Origin: Candidatus Chloroploca mongolica
GTDB lineage: Bacteria > Chloroflexota > Chloroflexia > Chloroflexales > Chloroflexaceae
DNA length: 64,000 bases
Assembly: GCF_004762035.2 (NCBI RefSeq)
Contig: NZ_SIJK02000019.1
Span: 10,612 to 74,611 of the forward strand
Direction of reading: 5' to 3'
A model generated the notes under the pieces. It was not told where the DNA came from, made no database searches, and saw nothing but the letters and a program-made list of their open reading frames with translations. Shown piece by piece: positions 25,830 to 33,048 of this stretch. The position numbers and the translations under genes were made by a program. Position 1 is the first letter of the stretch. Each line of letters begins with the position of its first letter.

Positions 25830-26315
25830 ATGTCGGATAAGAAGATCAGTGAGGGCGAGGCAGTCAAGACAGATGGGGCCGTGAGCTTTATGACGAAGCT
25901 TGGTTCGATTGCGAGCCTCGATCCTGAGCTGGTCAAGAAATTGAATAGCCTCGATATCATGACCAATGTCGCTCTGCTCGAACGCGGTGCGCAACCCGAG
26001 GGCCGCGATGAGATCGCGGCGACTGCGGGCATTGATCAGGTTCAACTGCTCAAAGCGCTCTATTTGATGGATCTCGAACGGGTAAATGGCGTGTCGTGGA
26101 CCAATGCGACGCTGCTCACTGCCGCAGGCGTCACGACGGTGCCTGATCTGGCCTTCCGCAATGCCGATGATCTGTTGCCCCAGTTGAAACAGGCCAATAC
26201 AGAACTGGGCTTGCTTAAACGCTCGCCCACACCCAAGGTGGTCAAAGGCTGGATCGAACACGCACGTGAGTTGCCTCAGGTGCTCTTCTTTGGCGGGAAC
26301 GCCGAAGTATATTAG
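25830..26315 (+). CDS. DUF4332-type helix-hairpin-helix protein
   Basis: The 161-aa protein starts at the ATG after a full AGGAGG (25817-25822). Residues about 45-150 follow the DUF4332 pattern: LLERGAQPEGRDEIAATAGI, then LYLMDLERVNGVSW, an HhH-like LLTAAGVTTVPDLAFRNADD and a closing VKGWIEHAREL. Such modules are small helical bundles with HhH features and may bind nucleic acid or protein; no biochemical role is certain. It is a single-gene unit. Confidence 0.82.
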   Translation: MSDKKISEGEAVKTDGAVSFMTKLGSIASLDPELVKKLNSLDIMTNVALLERGAQPEGRDEIAATAGIDQVQLLKALYLMDLERVNGVSWTNATLLTAAGVTTVPDLAFRNADDLLPQLKQANTELGLLKRSPTPKVVKGWIEHARELPQVLFFGGNAEVY

Positions 26316-26326
26316 GGCCAGTTTGA

Positions 26327-26395
26327 CGCAAAGACGCAAAGGGTTTTGAGCTAGCTGCATGCGCAGCTTTGCGCCTTTGCGCCTTTGCGTCAAAT
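26327..26395. repeat. dispersed CGCAAAGG-type repeat, copy C (self-inverted form)
   Basis: It begins TTTGACGCAAAGACGCAAAG and ends with its near-exact reverse complement CTTTGCGCCTTTGCGTCAAA (one mismatch), around a central region with another palindrome (AGCTAGCTGCATGCGCAGCT). It therefore forms a hairpin between the convergent DUF4332 and hypE genes and could serve both as terminator. Confidence 0.75.
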
Positions 26396-26412
26396 CATCC
26401 TACGAATGACGC

Positions 26413-27459
26413 TCAACAGATGCGTGGCAATTGTTCGCCGCTCAACATATCAACACTGCGCATGCCGCCGATCCGCGAACGCATCACGACGCTGCCTGGA
26501 TGCTCGCTCGTCACCTGGCCAATCATGGCCGCCTGCACTCCCAGCGGGTGCCGACGCATGGCTTCGAGGGCCAGGGTGGCGTAATCTGCCGCAACAATCA
26601 CCAGGCATTTGCCTTCGTTGGCGACATAGAGCGGATCAAGCCCGAGGATTTCACAGGCACCACGCACCGCTTCATCAAGGGGAAGCTTCTTCTCTTCAAG
26701 CAGGATGCCAACCCGCGCCGCCTGCGCGATCTCGTTGAGCGCCGAGGCGACGCCGCCTCGCGTTGGGTCGCGCAAGACATGCACTGCCGACCCAGCCACT
26801 GCGAGCAGATCGGCGACCAGGGTGTGCAGGGGGGCCGAGTCGCTCTCGAGCGCGGTCTCGAATGCGAGACCTTCGCGTACCGACATAATCGCAATGCCGT
26901 GATTGGCAAGCGGGCCACTGATGATCACAACATCGCCTGGCTCGGCGCGTTGCGGGTCGATCTGGATGCCCTGCGGGATCAGGCCGAGGCCCGTCGTGTT
27001 GAGGAAGATGCCGTCGCCCTTGCCCCGATCAACCACCTTGGTATCGCCAGTCACAATCGGCACCCCAACGGCACCCGCCGCATCACGAATGCTTTGTACC
27101 ACCCGCCACAGCGTCTCCATCGGCAGGCCCTCTTCAATGATCATCCCGACCGAAAGGGCGAGCGGCTGCGCTCCACACATCGCAAGGTCGTTCACCGTGC
27201 CATGCACCGCCAGTGAGCCGATGTCGCCGCCAGGAAAGAAGAGCGGACTGATCACATACGAGTCGGTCGAAAAGGCGACTCGCGCACCACCTACCTCCAA
27301 CTGCGCCCCGTCATGCAAGCGATCCAGGCTCGGATTGGTCAACGCAGGCTGAATCAGTTGCTCGATCAGCATCTGCGTCAACCGCCCGCCGCCGCCATGC
27401 CCCATCGTCACGGTTGGATACTGGCTGAGCGGAATTGGACAGACTGCTTCAAATGCCAC
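26413..27459 (-). CDS. hypE: hydrogenase maturation protein HypE
   Basis: The 348-aa protein makes, with HypF, the cyanide ligands of the NiFe active site: it carries a C-terminal cysteine that is carbamoylated and dehydrated. The essential C-terminus reads PRIC and is intact. Other landmarks are the N-terminal MGHGGGGRLTQ and the ATP-binding DPTRGGVASALNEIA. The start is the GTG at 27459 with GGAG upstream, 5 bp after hypD; the frame is open further upstream but that part lies inside hypD. It is the last gene of the operon. Confidence 0.96.
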   Translation of the reverse strand: MAFEAVCPIPLSQYPTVTMGHGGGGRLTQMLIEQLIQPALTNPSLDRLHDGAQLEVGGARVAFSTDSYVISPLFFPGGDIGSLAVHGTVNDLAMCGAQPLALSVGMIIEEGLPMETLWRVVQSIRDAAGAVGVPIVTGDTKVVDRGKGDGIFLNTTGLGLIPQGIQIDPQRAEPGDVVIISGPLANHGIAIMSVREGLAFETALESDSAPLHTLVADLLAVAGSAVHVLRDPTRGGVASALNEIAQAARVGILLEEKKLPLDEAVRGACEILGLDPLYVANEGKCLVIVAADYATLALEAMRRHPLGVQAAMIGQVTSEHPGSVVMRSRIGGMRSVDMLSGEQLPRIC

Positions 27460-27464
27460 GCTTG

Positions 27465-28553
27465 TTACTCCACACTTGCATAGTGAAAATAGGCCGCACA
27501 CGCCCCTTCCGACGAGACCATCGGTGCGCCGAGCGGGTGCTCGGGGGTGCAGGTTGTGCCAAACGCACTGCAATCACACGGGCGCGCATGACCCTGCATA
27601 ATCTTGCCAGCAATGCAGAGTGGTGACTCGACCGCTTCAATCGCCTGCACGTTGAAGCGCACTTCGGCATCATAGCCCGCAAAAGCAGGCCGCAGACCGA
27701 GGCCGCTCTGCGGAATCATGCCAATGCCCCGCCACTGCCGTGAGCGCACTTCAAAAACCTCGGCCATCAAGCGTTGGGCATGGCGATTGCCTTCGGGCGT
27801 CACCGCCCGCGCATACTGGTTCTCGACGCCCCAGATGCCCTTTTCCAGCATCGCAACCGTCATATAGATGCCCTGCAGCAGATCAAGCGGCTCGAAGCCG
27901 GTGACGACAAGCGGGACGCGATAGCGCTCGGCGAGCGGCAGATACTCGTGATAGCCCATCACCGCGCAGACGTGACCCGCCGCAAGAAAGCCCTGCACAC
28001 GATTGCTCGGCGCACCAAGGATCGCCTCCATCGCCGGGGGCACCAATACATGCGCCGAGAGGATCGAGAAGTTGGGCAGGCCCAGCCGGTGAGCCATGTG
28101 AACCGCCATTGCATTGGCCGGTGCCGTCGTCTCAAACCCGACCGCAAAAAAGACGACCTGGCGATCAGGATGCTGTTGCGCAAGCTTGACCGCATCGAGC
28201 GGCGAATAGACAATGCGGACATCGCCGCCAGCAGCTTTGACACTGAGCAGGTCACGCGCTGACCCAGGCACCCGGAGCATATCGCCAAACGAGGTAAAGA
28301 TCACCTCGGGGCGCGCCGCAATCGCCAACGCCCGATCGATCAACTCGAGCGGGGTCACACAAACTGGGCAACCAGGACCGTGGACAAGCTCAATTGACGA
28401 CGGCAACAACCGATCAATACCCGCCTTGACCAGCGTATGCGTCTGACCACCGCAGATCTCCATCAGCGTCCACGGGCGCGTCACCAGACGGGTAAGCGCC
28501 TCGAGCAACTGCTGCGCCTCGGCTTCACCGCGATATTCATCAACAAAACGCAT
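27465..28553 (-). CDS. hypD: hydrogenase maturation protein HypD
   Basis: The 362-aa iron-sulfur protein is the scaffold on which Fe(CN)2CO is built, together with HypC. Seen motifs are [43 protein letters not shown] and the C-terminal Cys cluster [19 protein letters not shown] with a later [10 protein letters not shown]. Its ATG is 3 bp after the hypC stop. Length is normal. Confidence 0.97.
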   Translation of the reverse strand: MRFVDEYRGEAEAQQLLEALTRLVTRPWTLMEICGGQTHTLVKAGIDRLLPSSIELVHGPGCPVCVTPLELIDRALAIAARPEVIFTSFGDMLRVPGSARDLLSVKAAGGDVRIVYSPLDAVKLAQQHPDRQVVFFAVGFETTAPANAMAVHMAHRLGLPNFSILSAHVLVPPAMEAILGAPSNRVQGFLAAGHVCAVMGYHEYLPLAERYRVPLVVTGFEPLDLLQGIYMTVAMLEKGIWGVENQYARAVTPEGNRHAQRLMAEVFEVRSRQWRGIGMIPQSGLGLRPAFAGYDAEVRFNVQAIEAVESPLCIAGKIMQGHARPCDCSAFGTTCTPEHPLGAPMVSSEGACAAYFHYASVE

Positions 28554-28556
28554 GGC

Positions 28557-28814
28557 TTACTCCGGTTGTTTGAGGGCCAACTCATCAAGTTCATTCATCT
28601 CGCGCAGATACTCAAAAACCCTGGCGGCCTCTTCTTCATCAACAATGCTCAGGGCAAACCCGACATGCACGATCACATACTGGCCCACCTGCACCTCGGG
28701 CGTATAGGCGAGACAAACCGACTTGACGATCCCGCCAAAATTCACGCGGCCCATCACAATGCCATCGCGTTCTGGTTCAACGGCAATCACTTTGCCAGGT
28801 ACACCAAGACACAT
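28557..28814 (-). CDS. hypC: hydrogenase maturation chaperone HypC
   Basis: The 85-aa chaperone begins MCLGVPGK, which places the functional Cys at position 2 and fixes the start at 28814. It delivers the iron moiety from HypD to the large-subunit precursor. The OB-fold-like core has GRVNFGGIVKSVCLAY and VGQYVIVHVGFALSI. It lies 4 bp after the hypF stop. Confidence 0.97.
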   Translation of the reverse strand: MCLGVPGKVIAVEPERDGIVMGRVNFGGIVKSVCLAYTPEVQVGQYVIVHVGFALSIVDEEEAARVFEYLREMNELDELALKQPE

Positions 28815-28818
28815 ACGC

Positions 28819-31266
28819 CTACTCCATTCCAGGGACAAAGGTATACGACCGTGCGATCCGAACAACTTCGGTCAGCGTATAGCCTTCGATGCGTGCGGCA
28901 GCAGCAGCCAGTTGCCCCAGGCTGATCCCGCCATCATTCGGTGGCACCTGGCGATGCAAAAGTGTCCGCATCCCACAGGCACCCAGCACGGCAACGGCAC
29001 GCTCGGCCAAAAGACGGTTTTGGAAACAGCCCCCACTCAGCACAATCACCGGCGGATTAATCATCCGCGCAACGGCCACCATGCTCGACACCATCGCATT
29101 GTGGAAGCGCGCACTGATCCGTTCAATCGCGACGCCACGCCGCAGATCCGCCAGCAGCGCAATCAACGTGGGCCGCCAATCGAGGGAAGAACCAACCAGC
29201 ATAAACGGGTAACTCACGGTTTCATAGGGATCGGCGACATACTCAAGCATCATCGCCGCCTCACCTTCAAACGTCACCTTCTGGCAGAGACCGAGCAACG
29301 ACGCCACCCCATCAAAGAGTCGTCCCGCACTACTAGTTGGCACACACTGCGCGCCCGTCTGGAACATCCGCGAGAAGACCACCCGCTCGTGAGCGGTAAA
29401 AGTTTGCAACGGGGCAAGATCGTCCCACTCCATCGCCTGAACTCCATCAATCGCATAGAGCAGCGCCAATGCCGTGCGCCGTGGTTCGCGGATCGCGGCA
29501 TCGCCCCCAGGCAACAGAAAGGGCCGCAGATGCGCCACACGCTGCGAGTAGGCCACATTGCCATAGAGGAACTCGCCGCCCCAGATCGTGCCATCTAACC
29601 CGTAGCCAGTCCCGTCCCAGATGATCCCCAGCGCCAACCCCTCTACCTGATGCTCGGTCATACACGAGGCCAGGTGCGCATGGTGATGCTGGACGCTCAG
29701 CACTTGAGCGCTCTCTGGCAACACTCCATCGCCCCTACGCTGCACAAACGTGGTCGTAAAGTAGTCAGGATGGAGATCGTGGACGATTGCCGTCGGCGTG
29801 GCGGCATAGAGGCGCATCAGATCGGCGACCACCTGCCCAAAGACCGTGCGTGCTTCAGGGGTTGCGAGATCACCGAGATGCTGACTCAGCAGCACCTGTC
29901 GTCCAACACTCAGCGCGATGGTATTCTTGAGTTGTGCCCCCAGTGCGAGGATCGATGGGGCCGGGTGCTGAAGGATAACCGGCGCTGGCGCATAGCCGCG
30001 CGCACGGCGCAAGAGGCGCGGCTCGCCACCAAGAAGCATCGCAACACTATCATCAGCCGGGCGGACAAGCGGGCGATTGTGAACAAGCAGCCAATCGGCA
30101 ATGCCAGTCAGGCGTTGCAACGCTTCGTATTCATCAATCGCAATTGGTTCGTCGGTCAGGTTGCCACTCGTCGCCACGACTGGTGCCTCGAGCGCATCAA
30201 GCAACAGATGATGGAGTGGCGTCGTGGGCAACATCAGACCGAGGTACGGATTGCCTGGGGCAATCCCTGGCGCAACCCCGGCCTCGTCACGCCGTCGCAG
30301 CAGCACAATCGGCGCTTCCGGCGAGGTCAGCAGATCCGCCGCTTCCTGGGGCACCAGACACAACGTCTCGGCCATCGCCAGATCGCGCACCATCAATGCC
30401 AGCGGCTTGGTCGGGCGCTGTTTGCGCGCCCGCAGACGCGCCACGGCTTGTTCGTTGCGCGCATCACAGATCAGTTGAAACCCGCCGAGCCCCTTGACTC
30501 CGACAATCTGGCCCGCCAGGATCGCCGCGATCGCCCCGCGCAGGGCGGCGTCACCCTCAGCCAGCACGGTCGCGCTTGTTGGCATACAGGCGCCATTGTG
30601 ACGATCTGGCGCAGAGGGCGCAGATTCTGCACCCCCTTCGCCATCAGGCATCCGCCAGAGGGCAAGCTGTGGCCCACAGACATGACAGGCATTTGGCTGC
30701 GCATGGAAACGCCGGTTCGCCGGATCTTCATACTCAGCACGGCAGGCCGGGCAGAGTTCAAACGACCGCATGGTTGTAGACGGGCGATCATAGGGCAACT
30801 GCTCGATAATGCTAAAGCGCGGGCCGCACTGGGTGCAATTGGTCAAGGGATAACGGTAGCGGCGATTGGCGGGATCGCGCACCTCGGAGCGACACTGCGG
30901 GCAGGTCGCCAGATCCGGCAAGACCTGCACCGAAAGCAAGCCCTCGGCATCACTCTCGCGGATCTGAAACCCGTGAAAACCGACTGGCTCAAGCCAATCA
31001 ACTGACGCAGCAAGAATACGGGCGACCCGGGGATGCTCGTTGAGGATGCGCGTATGAAAAGTCTCAAGCGACGCACGCCGACCCTCAACCTCGATCACTA
31101 CCCCATCAGGCCCATTGAACACCCACCCCGTGAGCTTCGCCTCTAACGCACAGCGATACACGAAAGGCCGGAAGCCAACCCCCTGCACCGCCCCGTGGAT
31201 GGCGAGACGGAGCCGGATCAGCCGTTCCTCACCGTGAGCTTCATTGCTCAAGCTTGCTCTCTCCAT
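28819..31266 (-). CDS. hypF: carbamoyltransferase HypF
   Basis: The 815-aa protein has the full domain order: acylphosphatase (about residues 17-105, VQGVGFRPFVYR), two zinc fingers of the form C-X2-C-X18-C-X2-C (about 118-200), a YrdC-like domain (about 225-420, GLGGFQLICDARN) and a Kae1-like domain with the metal-binding VQHHHAHLASCM. It uses carbamoyl phosphate and ATP to carbamoylate HypE. The ATG follows the hypB stop by 4 bp. Confidence 0.97.
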   Translation of the reverse strand: MERASLSNEAHGEERLIRLRLAIHGAVQGVGFRPFVYRCALEAKLTGWVFNGPDGVVIEVEGRRASLETFHTRILNEHPRVARILAASVDWLEPVGFHGFQIRESDAEGLLSVQVLPDLATCPQCRSEVRDPANRRYRYPLTNCTQCGPRFSIIEQLPYDRPSTTMRSFELCPACRAEYEDPANRRFHAQPNACHVCGPQLALWRMPDGEGGAESAPSAPDRHNGACMPTSATVLAEGDAALRGAIAAILAGQIVGVKGLGGFQLICDARNEQAVARLRARKQRPTKPLALMVRDLAMAETLCLVPQEAADLLTSPEAPIVLLRRRDEAGVAPGIAPGNPYLGLMLPTTPLHHLLLDALEAPVVATSGNLTDEPIAIDEYEALQRLTGIADWLLVHNRPLVRPADDSVAMLLGGEPRLLRRARGYAPAPVILQHPAPSILALGAQLKNTIALSVGRQVLLSQHLGDLATPEARTVFGQVVADLMRLYAATPTAIVHDLHPDYFTTTFVQRRGDGVLPESAQVLSVQHHHAHLASCMTEHQVEGLALGIIWDGTGYGLDGTIWGGEFLYGNVAYSQRVAHLRPFLLPGGDAAIREPRRTALALLYAIDGVQAMEWDDLAPLQTFTAHERVVFSRMFQTGAQCVPTSSAGRLFDGVASLLGLCQKVTFEGEAAMMLEYVADPYETVSYPFMLVGSSLDWRPTLIALLADLRRGVAIERISARFHNAMVSSMVAVARMINPPVIVLSGGCFQNRLLAERAVAVLGACGMRTLLHRQVPPNDGGISLGQLAAAAARIEGYTLTEVVRIARSYTFVPGME

Positions 31267-31270
31267 AGCT

Positions 31271-31912
31271 CTAGACCCGACTCACAAGCCAATCGATCCA
31301 CTGCGCAAGGCCCGCGCCAGTACGACACGAAATCGCGAAGATCGGAGCATCGGGATTCACCATCTGCACGCCACAGCGAAAGAACTCAAGATCAAAGTCA
31401 AAGACGGGGCAGAGATCGGCTTTATTCAACAGTACCACATCCGCAGCCGCAAACATGCCCGGATACTTATACGGCTTATCGTGGCCCTCAGGCGCACTGG
31501 CAACCACCACATTGGCATGGGTGCCCAGCTTGAAATTGGCCGGACAGACCAGATTGCCCACATTTTCCACCATCAAAAGCCGCAGACTGGAGAGATCGAG
31601 ATGGGGCAGCGCCGTGCGGATCATTGGTGCATCGAGATGACAGCCGCCGCCGGTATTGATCTGCACCACCGGCAAACCTCGTGCCGCGATTGTCTCGGCA
31701 TCAAGCGACGAAGCCAGATCGCCCTCAATCACCCCAAGGCCCACGCCGACAGGCAGACGTTCCGCCGTTGCCAGGATCAAAGCAGTTTTGCCGGCCCCCG
31801 GCGAAGCCATCACATTCACCGCAAAGAGACCTGCCGCATCAAAGGCAGCGCGATTCTCGGTGGCGACGGCATCATTGTCACTCAAAATCGCCTGAACAAC
31901 ATTCACCTTCAT
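31271..31912 (-). CDS. hypB: nickel-insertion GTPase HypB
   Basis: The 213-aa G3E-family GTPase helps HypA insert nickel. The P-loop reads ASPGAGKT, followed by GVIEGDLASSLDA, the Cys/His-containing metal region (VENVGNLVCPANF, preceded by GGGCHLDA) and the LLNKADLCP guanine motif. The histidine-rich nickel-storage N-terminus of some HypB proteins is absent. A strong AGGAGGT (31919-31925) precedes the ATG; 73 bp separate it from hypA. The similar UreG is excluded by context. Confidence 0.95.
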   Translation of the reverse strand: MKVNVVQAILSDNDAVATENRAAFDAAGLFAVNVMASPGAGKTALILATAERLPVGVGLGVIEGDLASSLDAETIAARGLPVVQINTGGGCHLDAPMIRTALPHLDLSSLRLLMVENVGNLVCPANFKLGTHANVVVASAPEGHDKPYKYPGMFAAADVVLLNKADLCPVFDFDLEFFRCGVQMVNPDAPIFAISCRTGAGLAQWIDWLVSRV

Positions 31913-31985
31913 TGGCGTACCTCCTGTTGTTGCTCAACTGTAGCCGATAATCCAGGTGACAAGATTGTGACTTGGCAACACTGCG

Positions 31986-32327
31986 TTACGATTCTTCGAC
32001 TTCGATGCTCGCGAGGTAAAACTCGGTGCCACCGCTGACACGCAGTTGTGATGAGCCACAGACAGGACAGGCGAACGGCAAGGGTGGATCAACCGGCGTG
32101 ACGACCTGGCAGGCGAGACAGGTTGCCTGGGCGGAAACCCGGCGGAAGCGAAGCAGCGCCCCTGCGGCGGGTGTATCACGGCTCATAATCTCAAAATAGA
32201 ACTGCACCGAGTCATCAACAAAACTACTCAGGCTCCCAACGACCAGATCAATCGCGAGGATACGTCGGTCATCAGCCGCCTGAAGCGCTACACGCAAAAT
32301 ATGCTCGGTCACTGACAATTCATGCAT
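31986..32327 (-). CDS. hypA: nickel-delivery protein HypA
   Basis: The start is fixed by the family N-terminus MHELSVTEH, whose His2 binds nickel. The 113-aa protein has two CxxC pairs (CLACQ and CPVCG) that hold a structural zinc. It overlaps the upstream protease gene by 8 bp. It works with HypB. Confidence 0.96.
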   Translation of the reverse strand: MHELSVTEHILRVALQAADDRRILAIDLVVGSLSSFVDDSVQFYFEIMSRDTPAAGALLRFRRVSAQATCLACQVVTPVDPPLPFACPVCGSSQLRVSGGTEFYLASIEVEES

Positions 32328-32805
32328 CGCGATCCTGCCTGGCAAGGCCCCATCCCTGCAACTCGGCGGCCACTGCGTCGAGCAGCGCGGGCAAACGAGC
32401 GGCAACCGTTGCACTCAACTCGGTACCAAGCTCAAGCCGTTCAGGCACCATGCCCCAGAGCACCCAGCGCGACGGCATCGGGCCTACGAGGCTACCCAGG
32501 GCGAGCAATTCGGCGAGACCAACGTGATGCAGCGAGAGTTGACGAGCCATGCCAGCCGTGATGGCCTCGCCTTCAAGTCGCACCAGGCTCCCAGGCGGAT
32601 CATCAGTCACCACGGCATCGACCATCAAGAGATTCGCCACCCCGACAAGCTGCGGCAACAGGTGCAACCCAAGCGTCTCGCCGTCAAAGACCACCACGTC
32701 GGGCAGTGTACCATACCAGCGCTGCAACTGCTGGCATGCGCGGCTGCCGAGACCATCATCAGACATCATCGGATTGCCAAGCCCCAGAATAAGCGTGTGT
32801 TGCAT
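32320..32805 (-). CDS. hydrogenase maturation endopeptidase
   Basis: The 161-aa protein belongs to the HybD/HycI/HoxW peptidase family, which removes the C-terminal extension of the large subunit after nickel insertion. It begins LILGLGNPMMSDDGLG; the DD form, rather than DE, occurs in the HycI-like and some cytosolic-hydrogenase branches. VVFDGETLGLHLLP and VDAVVTDDPPGS follow. It heads the maturation operon. Each peptidase serves one large subunit, so a cognate hydrogenase should exist elsewhere in the genome. Confidence 0.92.
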   Translation of the reverse strand: MQHTLILGLGNPMMSDDGLGSRACQQLQRWYGTLPDVVVFDGETLGLHLLPQLVGVANLLMVDAVVTDDPPGSLVRLEGEAITAGMARQLSLHHVGLAELLALGSLVGPMPSRWVLWGMVPERLELGTELSATVAARLPALLDAVAAELQGWGLARQDRDA

Positions 32806-32843
32806 CGGCAGACCGTCCTCAGGAGTGTGTGAAGTAAGTTTTC

Positions 32844-32865
32844 TGACATGCGTGCAGCCATGTCA
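32844..32865. promoter_or_regulatory. 22-bp palindrome upstream of the hydrogenase maturation operon
   Basis: TGACATG and CATGTCA are perfect 7-bp arms around 8 bp. It lies 39-60 bp before the protease ATG. A weak extended -10-like TGGTACTCA is on the minus strand at 32869-32877, which would place the palindrome across the transcription start. It may be an operator or a leader hairpin. The regulator is not known. Confidence 0.4.
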
Positions 32866-32935
32866 TGCTGAGTACCAAGTGGCCCACGGGCCAGTGATGC
32901 TGTGAGCAACCAGGGTGTTGCCCAGGCCCGCCCTT

Positions 32936-33017
32936 GTCACCCCGAACGAACGTGAGGGGTCTTCCATGACGATCAGTGCAGATTCCTCACTGCGCCTACG
33001 GCTCCGTTCGGAATGAC
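32936..33017. repeat. 82-bp intergenic inverted-repeat element
   Basis: One end reads GTCACCCCGAACG and GTGAGGGGTCTT; the other end, read in reverse complement, is GTCATTCCGAACGGAG and GTGAGGAATCT. The two ends therefore form imperfect inverted repeats. It has the look of a small non-coding palindromic repeat of the kind scattered in some bacterial genomes. Only one copy is in the window. Confidence 0.55.
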
Positions 33018-33048
33018 CGTGGAGCCGTTGCGTCAAGCAACCTATCGC

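Noticed and set aside
29650-31005. 451-codon plus-strand frame opposite hypF
   Set aside because: Antisense to zinc-finger and YrdC regions of hypF; the amino-acid make-up is unnatural.
31271-31912. UreG or MeaB GTPase
   Set aside because: The flanking hyp genes and the metal-site region identify HypB.
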